From Cellulomonas fimi (lineage in GTDB: Bacteria > Actinomycetota > Actinomycetes > Actinomycetales > Cellulomonadaceae): a stretch of 64,000 nucleotides of DNA. The notes beneath the pieces were generated by a model that saw only the letters and a list, made by a program, of their open reading frames with translations, did not search any database and was not told the DNA's origin. The position numbers and the translations under genes are program-made. Each line of letters starts with the position of its first letter. Positions within the stretch are counted from its first letter, which is position 1. Of the stretch, positions 53,267 to 62,364 are shown one piece after another. The stretch is taken from the NCBI RefSeq assembly GCF_028527925.1, contig NZ_JAPESW010000005.1, positions 62,001-126,000 of the forward strand. Direction: 5' to 3'.

Positions 53267-54229
53267 ATGAGCGTCCTGGCAGAAGGAGTCGACCGTCAGC
53301 CGACGGCACGCGTCATCGCGCTGCGGCCGTCCGCAGGCCGGCACGCCGCCGCCGGGCGGTCTCCCGAGGTCCTGGGGCTCGGCCCCGAGCCCGCCGAGGC
53401 CCCGCACGACGGCCCCACGGGGCGGCACGTGATCGCCCCCGCGCCGTTCGGCACGCCCGGCACGGGAACCCGCTCGCTCGTCCGCGAGCTCGAGGACCTG
53501 ACCGAGCAGATGCACGCGCACGGCGCCCTCCCGTCGCTGCGGGTCGACCTGCGCGAGCTCCTGGCGGCGTGGGCGGCGGCGCTCGTGCGCCTGCACCGCA
53601 CGCCGCTGACCCCGACGACACCCGTCGCGGAGCTGCCCTGGGTGCTGACCGAGCCGCTGCCCGACTGGCTCGACGTCCTGCCCGGCGACACCGGCCCCGT
53701 CTGGGCGGTCCGCGCGCACCCCGGCATCCGCCGCGCCGTGGAGGAGACGCGACGGTCGTGGCTACCCGTGCAGTGGGTGCACGGCGACCCGACCGGTGAC
53801 GAGGTCGTCCTGACACGGTCCCGCGGGGCCGTGCGGGCGGTGCTCCTGGGCGTCGCACGGGACACGCCGGAGGGTCCCCTGGCCCCCGCGCGCCCGGGCC
53901 GCAGCGGGTGCGGCGACCCCCGGTGGGACGTCGCGACGGCGCTCGACTGGCTCGCGCTCGCGCTCGGTCCGGCGCTCGATCCCGCGTGGCAGCTCGACCC
54001 CGTCGCCACCTTCGCCGCGCAGTACCGCGAGCTCGGCGGCGACGCGCTGCCGAACCGGGCGACGGCCGTCGCCCGCACGCTCGCGTCCGCGGTGGAGTGG
54101 ACGGCCCAGCTCACGCTCGACCGCGACCCGAGCGACGACGAGCGCGCGTGGTTGTCGGGCCTGTGGTCCCGTCCGCTCGAGCTGGTGGGGCACACCCGCA
54201 CGCCGTCGATGGTCGCGCACCGCTCCTGA
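53267..54229 (+). CDS. Degenerate aminoglycoside-phosphotransferase-fold protein
   Basis: 320 residues. The C-terminal half resembles the C-lobe of APH/choline-kinase enzymes: an LVRLHRTPL helix, then HGD at 172-174 and GDPRWDVATALDWLA at 216-230. The catalytic Asn expected 7 residues after the His is Glu179, and the metal-binding Asp of the next strand is absent (AVLLGVARD), so it is probably a pseudokinase. An N-lobe is not visible; residues 1-75 are low-complexity. It lies 35 bases behind the protease gene, with GAGGAG 10 bases before its ATG, and is presumably co-transcribed. Function is unknown. Confidence 0.68.
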   Translation: MSVLAEGVDRQPTARVIALRPSAGRHAAAGRSPEVLGLGPEPAEAPHDGPTGRHVIAPAPFGTPGTGTRSLVRELEDLTEQMHAHGALPSLRVDLRELLAAWAAALVRLHRTPLTPTTPVAELPWVLTEPLPDWLDVLPGDTGPVWAVRAHPGIRRAVEETRRSWLPVQWVHGDPTGDEVVLTRSRGAVRAVLLGVARDTPEGPLAPARPGRSGCGDPRWDVATALDWLALALGPALDPAWQLDPVATFAAQYRELGGDALPNRATAVARTLASAVEWTAQLTLDRDPSDDERAWLSGLWSRPLELVGHTRTPSMVAHRS

Positions 54230-54477
54230 GCCGGCCGCGGCCGCGAGCAGCCGGTCGTCCGGGTGCTCGGGCGGTCGACGGGGGCTCCGTACGTCGGCGT
54301 GCATGGGCGCGGAGCCGGCGGGACGAGGACCCCGCCTCCGGGCTCGGCCCGTGCGGCGCGCGACACGGTTGAGGACCACCCGCGCCGGTGACCGGCGCGT
54401 GGCGCGCAGCGCAGGACGAGCGGGGAAGGACGAGCGGGCAGGACCGGTCGGCAGCAGGACCGGTGGGACGAGAACGA

Positions 54478-54512
54478 CGAAGGCCCGATCCGCAGGGGGG
54501 ACCGGGCCTTCG
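54478..54512. terminator. Bidirectional terminator between the accessory cassette and rplA
   Basis: CGAAGGCCCG (54478-54487) pairs with 54503-54512, and pairing extends outward past one mismatch by four more bases. It lies 24 bases past the rplA stop. The rest of the gap 54230-54535 shows no gene, only GC-rich sequence with short GGACGAGCGGG repeats. Confidence 0.78.
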
Positions 54513-54535
54513 CCGTTCGTGCGTGGGGACGAGCC

Positions 54536-55255
54536 TCAGGCGGCGTCGTCCTCGACCGTCAGGTTCCGGGTCTTGTTCTGGTCGAGCAGGATGCCGGGGC
54601 CGTTCGTGGTCGAGACGGTCGCCTTCGTGATGTAGCGACCCTTCGAGGCGGACGGCTTGAGACGCAGGATCTCCTCGAGCGCCGCCGCGTAGTTCTCCAC
54701 CAGGTTGACGTCGGAGAACGACGTCTTGCCGATGATGAAGTGCAGGTTCGCGTGACGGTCCACGCGGAACTCGATCTTGCCGCCCTTGATGTCGGACACG
54801 GCCTTGGCCACGTCCATCGTCACGGTGCCGGTCTTCGGGTTCGGCATGAGACCACGCGGGCCCAGGACCTTGCCCAGACGACCGACCTTGCCCATGAGGT
54901 CCGGGGTCGCCACGGCCGAGTCGAAGTCGGTGTAGCCGGCGGCCACCTTCTCGATCAGCTCGTCGCCACCGACCTCGTCGGCGCCGGCCGCGCGGGCCTG
55001 CTCGGCGCGCTCACCGGTCGCGAAGACCAGGACGCGCGCGGTCTTGCCCGTGCCGTGCGGCAGGTTGACCGTGCCGCGGACCATCTGGTCCGCCTTGCGC
55101 GGGTCGACACCGAGGCGGAAGACCACCTCGACGGTCGCGTCGTACTTCGTGGTCGACGTGGCCTGCGCGAGGCGGACGGCCTCGAGCGGGCTGTAGACCT
55201 TGCCGGCCTCGATCTTCTCGGCGGCGTTGCGGTACGCCTTGCTGTGCTTCGCCAT
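54536..55255 (-). CDS. rplA: 50S ribosomal protein L1
   Basis: Mobile L1-stalk protein that guides E-site tRNA; in E. coli it represses rpl[23 protein letters not shown] and [20 protein letters not shown] are diagnostic. 239 residues, ATG at 55255. It ends the tRNA-Trp-secE-nusG-rplK-rplA run; rplJ does not follow here. Confidence 0.98.
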   Translation of the reverse strand: MAKHSKAYRNAAEKIEAGKVYSPLEAVRLAQATSTTKYDATVEVVFRLGVDPRKADQMVRGTVNLPHGTGKTARVLVFATGERAEQARAAGADEVGGDELIEKVAAGYTDFDSAVATPDLMGKVGRLGKVLGPRGLMPNPKTGTVTMDVAKAVSDIKGGKIEFRVDRHANLHFIIGKTSFSDVNLVENYAAALEEILRLKPSASKGRYITKATVSTTNGPGILLDQNKTRNLTVEDDAA

Positions 55256-55389
55256 CTGCTTCTCTCTTCTCAGCAGTCGTGGTCCGTCGGGCCGCACAGG
55301 GCCCTGCCACTGGACTTTCGTCCTCGACGTGAGGCTTCACGCCGAGGTGGTGCCCGCCGACGTCGTCCGCCGGCGGGCGGGGTGAGGCG

Positions 55390-55821
55390 TCAGCCCTCGA
55401 CCTTGATGCCCATCGAGCGGGCCGTGCCGGCGATGATCTTCTCGGCGGCCTCGAGGTCGTTCGCGTTGAGGTCCTCGAGCTTGGTGCTCGCGATCTCGCG
55501 GACCTGGGCCGACGTGAGGGTCGCGACCTTCACGGTGTGCGGCGTCGGGGAGCCCTTGGCGACCCCGGCAGCCTTCTTGATGAGCTCGGCGGCCGGCGGC
55601 GTCTTCGTGATGAAGGTGAACGAGCGGTCCTCGTACACCGTGATCTCGACGGGGATGACGTTGCCGCGCTGCGACTCGGTCGCCGCGTTGTAGGCCTTGC
55701 AGAACTCCATGATGTTCACGCCGTGCTGACCGAGCGCGGGGCCGATCGGCGGGGCGGGCGTGGCCGCACCGGCGTTGATCTGGAGCTTGATGAGGCCGGT
55801 GACCTTCTTCTTGGGAGGCAT
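55390..55821 (-). CDS. rplK: 50S ribosomal protein L11
   Basis: GTPase-centre protein, required for RelA activation and thiostrepton binding. The Pro-rich N-terminal domain ([20 protein letters not shown]) and [16 protein letters not shown] are conserved. 143 residues. It lies between nusG and rplA. Confidence 0.98.
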   Translation of the reverse strand: MPPKKKVTGLIKLQINAGAATPAPPIGPALGQHGVNIMEFCKAYNAATESQRGNVIPVEITVYEDRSFTFITKTPPAAELIKKAAGVAKGSPTPHTVKVATLTSAQVREIASTKLEDLNANDLEAAEKIIAGTARSMGIKVEG

Positions 55822-55917
55822 GCAGCCGTCCCCTTTCCGTGTGTCGTGGGCCGACGCCGTGGGCGATGACCCGGTTGCAATGGAACGTCCCGCTGCGGCG
55901 GGGCGGTCCCGTCAGGC

Positions 55918-56715
55918 TCAGATCTTGGCGACCTGGCTGAACGAGAGCTCGACCGGGGTCTCCCGGCCGAAGATCGAGACGAGCACCTTGAGCTTCTGGT
56001 TCTCGGCGTTGATCTCGGAGATCGTCGCGGGCAGCGTGTCGAACGGGCCGTCGGTGACGGTGACCGACTCGCCGACCGTGAAGTCGACCTGGATCTGCGA
56101 GGTGCTCTTGGTGGCCGCGGCCGCCGTGGCGGGGGCCTTCGGGGTGAGCGACGGCGCGAGCATCGAGAAGACCTCGTCGAGCGTCAGCGGCACCGGCTGG
56201 TGGGTGTGGCCGACGAACGACGTGACGCCCGGCGTGTGCCGGACGGCGCCCCACGACTCGTCGGTCATCTCCATGCGGACGAGGACGTAGCCGGGGATAC
56301 GGACGCGCTTGACGACCTTGCGCTGCGCGTTCTTGATCTCGACGACCTCCTCCATGGGGACCTCCACCTGGTAGATGAAGTCCTCCATGTTGAGGCTCTG
56401 CGTGCGGTTCTCGAGGTTCGCCTTCACGCGGTTCTCGTAGCCCGCGTACGAGTGGATGACGTACCAGTCGCCGGGCTGGCTGCGCAGCTGCGACTTGAAG
56501 GCGGCGACGGGGTCCTCGTCGGGGTCGGGCTCGGCGTCCTCGGCCGACTCCTCGACCTCGGCGGCCTCGTCCTCGACCTCGGCGACCTCGTCGGTCGACG
56601 CGTCGTCGGCCGGAGCGAGCTCGTCGCCCGCGGTGCCCTCGACCGCCTCGACCGACGCCAGGGCGTCCTCGAGCTCCGTCTCGGCGCCGGTGGGCTCCTG
56701 CGACTCCTGCGACAC
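55918..56715 (-). CDS. nusG: Transcription termination/antitermination factor NusG with acidic N-terminal extension
   Basis: The NGN domain starts near residue 83 ([20 protein letters not shown]) and includes [20 protein letters not shown]; the C-terminal KOW domain ([20 protein letters not shown]) binds S10 or Rho. About 80 acidic residues precede the NGN domain and an Ala/Thr-rich linker joins the domains, so the protein has 265 residues against 181 in E. coli. The GTG at 56715 is followed by SQESQEP. It is directly downstream of secE. Confidence 0.96.
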   Translation of the reverse strand: MSQESQEPTGAETELEDALASVEAVEGTAGDELAPADDASTDEVAEVEDEAAEVEESAEDAEPDPDEDPVAAFKSQLRSQPGDWYVIHSYAGYENRVKANLENRTQSLNMEDFIYQVEVPMEEVVEIKNAQRKVVKRVRIPGYVLVRMEMTDESWGAVRHTPGVTSFVGHTHQPVPLTLDEVFSMLAPSLTPKAPATAAAATKSTSQIQVDFTVGESVTVTDGPFDTLPATISEINAENQKLKVLVSIFGRETPVELSFSQVAKI

Positions 56716-56801
56716 GTGCGAACCTGCTTTCTCCCGCGTGGGGTGCGTGCGGGTGGCGAGAGTCCTCGCCACCGTGGGCCGGCCGGTGCGGCCGCGAGGG
56801 C

Positions 56802-57083
56802 TCAGCCCCCGAACACCCAGAACGTCAGCCGGCCGATCCCGAGGTCGACGACCGTCACGAACGCCATCACGACCGCCACGAACACGAGGACGACCGTCGT
56901 GTACGTGATCAGGTCGGAGCGCGTCGGGCGGACGACCTTCTTGAGCTCGGCGACCACCTGGCGCCAGAAGAGCGCGATGCGGGCGAACAGCCCGCGCTTC
57001 TTCTCGCCCTTGACGGACTTGGGCTCGCGGGCGGTCGCCGGGCCCCCGGCGTCGGACGCCGCGGCCGGTGCGGTTTCGCTCAC
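56802..57083 (-). CDS. secE: Preprotein translocase subunit SecE
   Basis: Clamps SecY. 93 residues: a polar N-terminus, the amphipathic [20 protein letters not shown] helix typical of SecE, and one membrane helix ([20 protein letters not shown]). GTG start at 57083. It lies between tRNA-Trp and nusG, the standard arrangement. Confidence 0.96.
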   Translation of the reverse strand: MSETAPAAASDAGGPATAREPKSVKGEKKRGLFARIALFWRQVVAELKKVVRPTRSDLITYTTVVLVFVAVVMAFVTVVDLGIGRLTFWVFGG

Positions 57084-57207
57084 GTCTGGCCCCTGTGTCT
57101 CGTGGTGGCCACCGGGACCGTGCGGCCCGGCGGTGGGACGGCTGACGCGACGCGCCGGACCGTCCGGCGATCCTGCTCACGCCCGGCCGGGAGCCGGGAC
57201 GCGTGCG

Positions 57208-57280
57208 CAGGGCAGACAGGACTCGAACCTGCAACCTGCGGTTTTGGAGACCGCTGCGCTACCAATTGCGCCACTGCCCT
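57208..57280 (-). tRNA. tRNA-Trp (anticodon CCA)
   Basis: A 73-base cloverleaf on the minus strand. The acceptor arms AGGGCAG/CTGCCCT pair perfectly, the anticodon loop reads CTCCAAAA with CCA, and the T-arm contains GGTTCGAGTCC. CCA is not encoded at the 3' end. tRNA-Trp just before secE is a common actinobacterial arrangement. Confidence 0.96.
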
Positions 57281-57374
57281 ACGGCGGCCGGACCCGCTCC
57301 GTGACTCGTCGGCCCGCACGTCGGTGCACGCGTGGGCGCGGCTCATCATGGCGGAGGTCAACCGCCGGGGGTCC

Positions 57375-57380
57375 ACTGTA
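57375..57380 (-). promoter_or_regulatory. Possible -10 of the tRNA-Trp-secE-nusG unit
   Basis: TACAGT lies 95 bases before the tRNA, with a weak TCGACC 18 bases further upstream. Tentative. Confidence 0.35.
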
Positions 57381-57512
57381 CGCGACGGGACCCGATGGGT
57401 CGAACCACGTCCGCCGACGCCTCCCCGGGCCGCCCCGCGGACGTCGCCGCCGCGCGCGCCACGGGTCGAAAGGCGGGGCCGCCGCCACGTGACCTCTGCC
57501 ACTATGGGGGCC

Positions 57513-58733
57513 GTGAGCGAGCAGACCACCCCCCGCGCCCGCGTGTCCGCCCGGGTCGCCGCCATCGCCGAGTCCGCGACCCTCGCGGTCGACGCCAAGG
57601 CCAAGGCGCTCAAGGCCGCCGGCCGGCCCGTCGTCGGGTTCGGTGCGGGCGAGCCGGACTTCCCGACCCCCGCCTACATCGTCGACGCCGCCGTCGCCGC
57701 GGCGCAGGACCCGGCCAACCACCGGTACACGCCCGCCGCGGGACTGCCGGCGCTGCGGGAGGCGATCGCCGCGAAGACGCTGCGCGACTCGGGCTACGAC
57801 GTCAGCCCCGGCGACGTGCTCGTGACCAACGGCGGCAAGCAGGCCGTCTTCCAGGCGTTCGCGGCGCTGCTGGACCCGGGCGACGAGGTGCTGCTCCCCG
57901 CGCCCTACTGGACCACCTACCCCGAGGCGATCCGCCTCGCGGGCGGCGTGCCCGTCGAGGTGTTCGCCGGTGTCGACCAGGGCTACCTCGTCACCGTCGA
58001 GCAGCTCGAGGCCGCGCGCACGCCGCGCACCAAGATCCTGCTCTTCAACTCGCCGTCGAACCCCACCGGCGCCGTCTACTCGCCCGAGCAGACCGCCGAG
58101 ATCGGCCGGTGGGCGCTCGAGCACGGGATCTGGGTCGTCACCGACGAGATCTACGAGCACCTGACGTACGACCACGCCGTGTTCACGCCGATCGTGCGGG
58201 TCGTCCCCGAGCTCGCGGACACGAGCGTCGTGCTCAACGGCGTCGCGAAGACGTACGCGATGACCGGCTGGCGCGTCGGCTGGATGATCGGCCCGCGCGA
58301 CGTCATCGCCGCCGCGACGAACCTCCAGTCGCACCTGACGTCGAACGTCGCCAACGTCTCGCAGCGCGCCGCGATCACGGCCCTCACGGGTGACCTGGCG
58401 GCCGTCGAGGAGATGCGCACCGCGTTCGACCGCCGTCGCCGCACGATCGTCGAGATGCTCGCCGCGATCGACGGCGTCGAGGTGCCCGCGCCGCAGGGCG
58501 CGTTCTACGCCTACCCGTCGGTCGAGGGTCTGCTGGGCCGCACGATCCGCGGCGTCACGCCGCGCACGTCGGCCGAGCTCGCGAGCCTCATCCTCGACGA
58601 GGTCGAGGTCGCGGTGGTGCCGGGCGAGGCGTTCGGGCCCAGCGGGTTCCTGCGCCTGTCGTACGCGCTCGCCGACGCCGACCTCGTCGAGGGCGTCTCA
58701 CGCATCCAGGGGCTGCTGGCCGAGGCGGAGTGA
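57513..58733 (+). CDS. Pyridoxal-phosphate-dependent aspartate aminotransferase
   Basis: Class I aminotransferase of the bacterial Ib type (aspartate/prephenate). [16 protein letters not shown] is the N-terminal signature, [11 protein letters not shown] the substrate-binding loop, and Lys246 in [16 protein letters not shown] carries PLP. The C-terminal Arg binding the substrate carboxylate is in GFLRLSYA. 406 residues from the GTG at 57513; an ATG at 57504 would add three. Cytosolic. It is divergent from tRNA-Trp. Confidence 0.93.
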   Translation: MSEQTTPRARVSARVAAIAESATLAVDAKAKALKAAGRPVVGFGAGEPDFPTPAYIVDAAVAAAQDPANHRYTPAAGLPALREAIAAKTLRDSGYDVSPGDVLVTNGGKQAVFQAFAALLDPGDEVLLPAPYWTTYPEAIRLAGGVPVEVFAGVDQGYLVTVEQLEAARTPRTKILLFNSPSNPTGAVYSPEQTAEIGRWALEHGIWVVTDEIYEHLTYDHAVFTPIVRVVPELADTSVVLNGVAKTYAMTGWRVGWMIGPRDVIAAATNLQSHLTSNVANVSQRAAITALTGDLAAVEEMRTAFDRRRRTIVEMLAAIDGVEVPAPQGAFYAYPSVEGLLGRTIRGVTPRTSAELASLILDEVEVAVVPGEAFGPSGFLRLSYALADADLVEGVSRIQGLLAEAE

Positions 58734-58917
58734 CGCGCGCGGCCGCGACCCGGCAGTCGCGGCCGCTGGGACCCCGCCCCGCCCGGAGGACGCCCGGCCG
58801 ACGGCCCTGACCACCCGTACGACGGCAGTCACCGTCGGCGGCGGGCCGTCCCCCGTGCTCGTGACGCGGCTGATCTGGTACTGCGCCGCGTCCGTGGCCC
58901 GGTCCATACTGTCCGCC

Positions 58918-60447
58918 ATGCGTCCGGACGAGCCACGCAGCGCGCGCGGGAGCGCTCCCGCGCCGGCCCCGCTCACCGCCGCGCACCTCACCGTCCGGGT
59001 CCGCATCCTCACCGCCGTGATCGTGCTGTCGGCCCTGACGGTGCTCGTCGCCGGCGCGTCCGCGTTCTGGCTGCAGTCGCGCGAGACGGACGACCGGATC
59101 GACAACTCCCTCGCGCGCGCCCTGTCGGCGCTCCGCGTCGTCGAGAAGGAGAACCCGACGACCGACGCCCCGGCCGAGACCGTCGAGGACGTCCTCGAGG
59201 TCGCGGTGCGCAACCGCGTGCCGGGCAAGAACGAAGGCGTGATCGCCCTGCTGTCCGGCCGGCTCAAGTGGCGGGCCGCGCCCGAGACGAACGCGATCCG
59301 CCTCGACACCGACACCGAGCTCATCGACCACCTCAGCCGACTGTCGCTCACGACCAGCAGGCCGACGGTCCAGACTGTCCGCACCAGCGTGACCGAGTAC
59401 CGCCTCATGGCCGCGCCGGTGCGCGTCGACCGCGACCCCGCACTCGGGTTCTTCGTCGTCGCGTTCGACCGCAGCGCCGAGATGCGCACGCTCCAGACGA
59501 CGTTCCTCACGTACTCGGCGGTCGGCATCCTCGCGCTGCTCGGCATCTCGGTGGTCGCGTGGTTCGTCGTCGGCCGGCTGCTGCACCCGCTGCGGCTGCT
59601 GCGCGACACCGCGCGGCGGGTCACCGAGTCCGACCTGTCGGAGCGCATCAGCGTGAGCAGCAACGACGACCTGGGCGACCTCGCGCACACCGTCAACGCG
59701 ATGCTCGACCGGCTCGAGCGCGCGTTCGGGTCGCAGCGCGAGCTGCTCGACGACGTCGGCCACGAGCTGCGGACTCCGCTGACCATCGTCCGCGGCCACC
59801 TCGAGCTGCTCGACCCCGACGACCCCGAGGACGTCCGGGCGACGCAGTCGCTCGCGCTCGACGAGCTCGACCGCATGCACCGCCTCGTCGACGACCTCAT
59901 GATCCTCGCGACCGCCGAGCGGCCCGACTTCGTGCGGCTCGCGCCGACCGACGTCGGGCGGCTGACCGACGACGTGCACGAGAAGGCGCGCGGGCTCGGC
60001 GACCGGCGCTGGGTCGTGACGTCGCGCGCCGACGTCACCGTGAGCCTCGACGAGCAGCGCATCACGCAGGCGTGGCTGCAGCTGCTCGCGAACGCCTACC
60101 GGTTCTCACCACCGGGCTCGACGGTGTGGCTCGGGTCCGAGGTGTCGGGCGACCGGCTGCTGCTGTGGGTGCGCGACGAGGGCCCCGGCGTGCCGGCGTC
60201 GGAGGAGCGCCGCATCTTCGAGCGGTTCCACCGCGGCCAGGCGGACCGGTCGCAGAACGGCGCGGGCCTGGGGCTGCCGATCGTCGCGGCCATCGCGCAG
60301 GCCCACCACGGCACGGTGGGCGTCGAGCGGCCCCCCGAGCGCGGGAGCCGCGGCGCCGTCTTCGTCCTCGACCTGCCCGCCGTCGACCTCGTCGACGGTG
60401 ACACGACCGCCCCCGACCCGATCGCCGACCACGCGGAGCAGCACTGA
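58918..60447 (+). CDS. Sensor histidine kinase of a two-component system
   Basis: 509 residues: a membrane helix (ILTAVIVLSALTVLVAGASA), an extracytoplasmic sensor region of about 160 residues, a second membrane helix (YSAVGILALLGISVVAWFVV), a HAMP domain, the phosphoacceptor His282 in DDVGHELRTPLTIVRGHLEL, and the ATPase domain with the N box LLANAYRFSP (Asn moderately divergent), DEGPGVP and GAGLGLPIV. The signal sensed is unknown. It overlaps the response regulator by one base (TGATG), so the pair is co-translated. CATACT 8 bases ahead of the ATG suggests a leaderless mRNA. Confidence 0.93.
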   Translation: MRPDEPRSARGSAPAPAPLTAAHLTVRVRILTAVIVLSALTVLVAGASAFWLQSRETDDRIDNSLARALSALRVVEKENPTTDAPAETVEDVLEVAVRNRVPGKNEGVIALLSGRLKWRAAPETNAIRLDTDTELIDHLSRLSLTTSRPTVQTVRTSVTEYRLMAAPVRVDRDPALGFFVVAFDRSAEMRTLQTTFLTYSAVGILALLGISVVAWFVVGRLLHPLRLLRDTARRVTESDLSERISVSSNDDLGDLAHTVNAMLDRLERAFGSQRELLDDVGHELRTPLTIVRGHLELLDPDDPEDVRATQSLALDELDRMHRLVDDLMILATAERPDFVRLAPTDVGRLTDDVHEKARGLGDRRWVVTSRADVTVSLDEQRITQAWLQLLANAYRFSPPGSTVWLGSEVSGDRLLLWVRDEGPGVPASEERRIFERFHRGQADRSQNGAGLGLPIVAAIAQAHHGTVGVERPPERGSRGAVFVLDLPAVDLVDGDTTAPDPIADHAEQH

Positions 60448-61130
60448 TGACGCACATCCTCATCGCCGAGGACGAGGAGCGGATCGCCGCCTTCGTCGCC
60501 AAGGGCCTGCGCACCGCCGGGTACGAGGCCACCGCCGTGACGACCGGCGACGACGCGCTCGCGCGCGTCCGTGCGGGGGGTGTGGACCTCGTGATCCTCG
60601 ACCTCGGGCTGCCCGACCTCGACGGCTTCCAGGTGCTGCGGCGGTTGCGGGACGCCGGGCACACCCTGCCGGTCATCGTGCTGACCGCGCGCTCGTCCGT
60701 CACCGACACGGTCACGGGGCTCGAGTCGGGCGCCGACGACTACATGGCGAAGCCTTTCCGGTTCGAGGAGCTGCTCGCGCGCGTGCGGCTGCGCCTGCGT
60801 CAGCAGCAGCCGCAGCCGGCGGGTGACGTCACCGTGCTCAGCCACGGGCCGTTGCAGCTCGACCTGCGCACCCGACGCATCCGCGTGCGCGACCAGGAGG
60901 TCGAGCTGTCCGCGCGGGAGTTCGCGCTCGCCGAGACCTTCCTGCGCAACCCGGGGGACGTGCTGACCCGCGAGCGCCTGCTGTCCGACGTGTGGGGCTA
61001 CGACTTCGACCCCGGATCGAACGTGGTGGACGTGTACGTCCGGTACCTGCGACGCAAGGTCGGCGCCGAGCACTTCGACACCGTGCGCGGCGTGGGGTAC
61101 CGGCTCGTGGACGTGACCGCGGTCGGCTGA
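60447..61130 (+). CDS. OmpR/PhoB-family response regulator
   Basis: 227 residues. The receiver domain has acidic EDEE near the start, the phosphoacceptor Asp52 (VILDLGLPDLDG), Thr in VLTARSS and Lys in YMAKPF. The winged-helix DNA-binding domain follows (ELSAREFALAETFLRNPGDV and NVVDVYVRYLRRKVG). It is partnered with the preceding kinase. Targets are unknown. Confidence 0.95.
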   Translation: MTHILIAEDEERIAAFVAKGLRTAGYEATAVTTGDDALARVRAGGVDLVILDLGLPDLDGFQVLRRLRDAGHTLPVIVLTARSSVTDTVTGLESGADDYMAKPFRFEELLARVRLRLRQQQPQPAGDVTVLSHGPLQLDLRTRRIRVRDQEVELSAREFALAETFLRNPGDVLTRERLLSDVWGYDFDPGSNVVDVYVRYLRRKVGAEHFDTVRGVGYRLVDVTAVG

Positions 61131-61221
61131 GCGGACAGGAGGGGCCGGCCGTCCGTGCGACCTGCCCGCGGCGCCGGTGCCCCGGGCCGACGCACCTGGC
61201 CGTGGCTGGCACACTGTGCCG

Positions 61222-62364
61222 ATGCGTGACCTGGCCCTCCTGCCGAAGGCGCACCTGCACCTGCACTTCACCGGCTCGATGCGGCCCGGCACCCTCGCGG
61301 ACCTGGCCGACCGGCACGGCATCCGGCTGCCGGCGGTGCTGCTCGACGCCGACCCGCTGCACGTGCCCGCCGACGAGCGCGGCTGGTTCCGGTTCCAGCG
61401 GCTGTACGACGCGGCGCGCGCGTGCGTGCGGAGCGAGGACGACATGCGCCGGATCGTCGCGGAGGCCGTCGAGGACGACGCAGCCGAGGGGTCGGGACGC
61501 CTGGAGATCCAGGTCGACCCCACGTCGTACGCGCCGTTCGTCGGCGGCCTGACGCCCGCGCTGGAGATCGTCCTGGACGAGGCGCGTCGGGCGGGCGAGG
61601 CGATCGGCGTGGACGTCGGCGTCGTCGTCGCGGCGTCCCGGATGCGGCACCCCCTGGACGCGCGGACGCTCGCCCGGCTCGCCGCCCGGCACGCAGGCGA
61701 CGGGCCGGGCGAGGTCGTGGGCTTCGGGCTGTCGAACGACGAGCGGCGCGGTGACACCGAGGCGTTCGGCCCCGCGTTCGCGATCGCGCGCCGCGCCGGG
61801 CTCGCGGCCGTGCCGCACGGCGGTGAGCTGCTCGGGCCCGCGCACGTCGAGGAGGTGCTCGACGCCCTGCGCCCCGACCGGCTCGGCCACGGCGTGCGCA
61901 GCGCGGAGGACCCGCGGGTGCTGGACCGGGTGGTCGACGAGGGCGTCGCGCTCGAGGTGTGCCCGGCGTCGAACGTGTCGCTCGGCGTCTACGGCGCGGA
62001 CCGTGACGTGCCCCTGCGCGCGCTCGTCGCCGCCGGTGCGCGCGTCGCGCTCGGGGCGGACGACCCGCTGCTGTTCCGGTCGCGCCTGGTCGCGCAGTAC
62101 GAGACCGCGCGGGCCGTGCACGGGTTCTCGGACGCCGAGCTCGCGGCGCTCGCGCGGTCGTCGATCCTCGCGAGCCGCGCGTCGGAGAGCGTGCGCGGGC
62201 GGCTGCTCGCGGGGGTCGACGCGTGGCTCGCGGGCGACGACGGCGAGGGCTCGGGAGGCGGTGCGACGACGCGTTCCGCGGGGCACCCCGACGCGGCGGA
62301 CGGACCCGGGCGGGCCGGCGAGCCGGCGGACGCCGAGGGCGCGCGCGTCGAGGTCAGAGGCTGA
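61222..62364 (+). CDS. Adenosine/adenine deaminase family protein
   Basis: TIM-barrel metal-dependent deaminase, 380 residues. KAHLHLHFTGS gives the first metal-binding HxH, AAVPHGGELLG the HxGE motif with catalytic Glu, CPASNVSLGVY the substrate region and GADDPLLF the final metal/proton-relay Asp pair. It is in the ADA/ADD family; whether it uses adenosine or another purine cannot be told. The ATG at 61222 gives the conserved N-terminus. A 50-residue low-complexity C-terminal tail overlaps the 3' end of murB. Confidence 0.85.
   Translation: MRDLALLPKAHLHLHFTGSMRPGTLADLADRHGIRLPAVLLDADPLHVPADERGWFRFQRLYDAARACVRSEDDMRRIVAEAVEDDAAEGSGRLEIQVDPTSYAPFVGGLTPALEIVLDEARRAGEAIGVDVGVVVAASRMRHPLDARTLARLAARHAGDGPGEVVGFGLSNDERRGDTEAFGPAFAIARRAGLAAVPHGGELLGPAHVEEVLDALRPDRLGHGVRSAEDPRVLDRVVDEGVALEVCPASNVSLGVYGADRDVPLRALVAAGARVALGADDPLLFRSRLVAQYETARAVHGFSDAELAALARSSILASRASESVRGRLLAGVDAWLAGDDGEGSGGGATTRSAGHPDAADGPGRAGEPADAEGARVEVRG

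Noticed and set aside
51183..53309. A long open frame on the minus strand across the repeat protease
   Set aside because: It is the antisense shadow of the plus-strand gene in GC-rich DNA; it has no family motif and the PFTE repeat keeps the opposite frame open. The plus-strand frame has the verified catalytic triad and a ribosome-binding site.
53267..54229. Aminoglycoside resistance kinase
   Set aside because: Key catalytic Asn and metal-binding Asp are replaced and an N-lobe is not visible, so drug phosphorylation is not supported.
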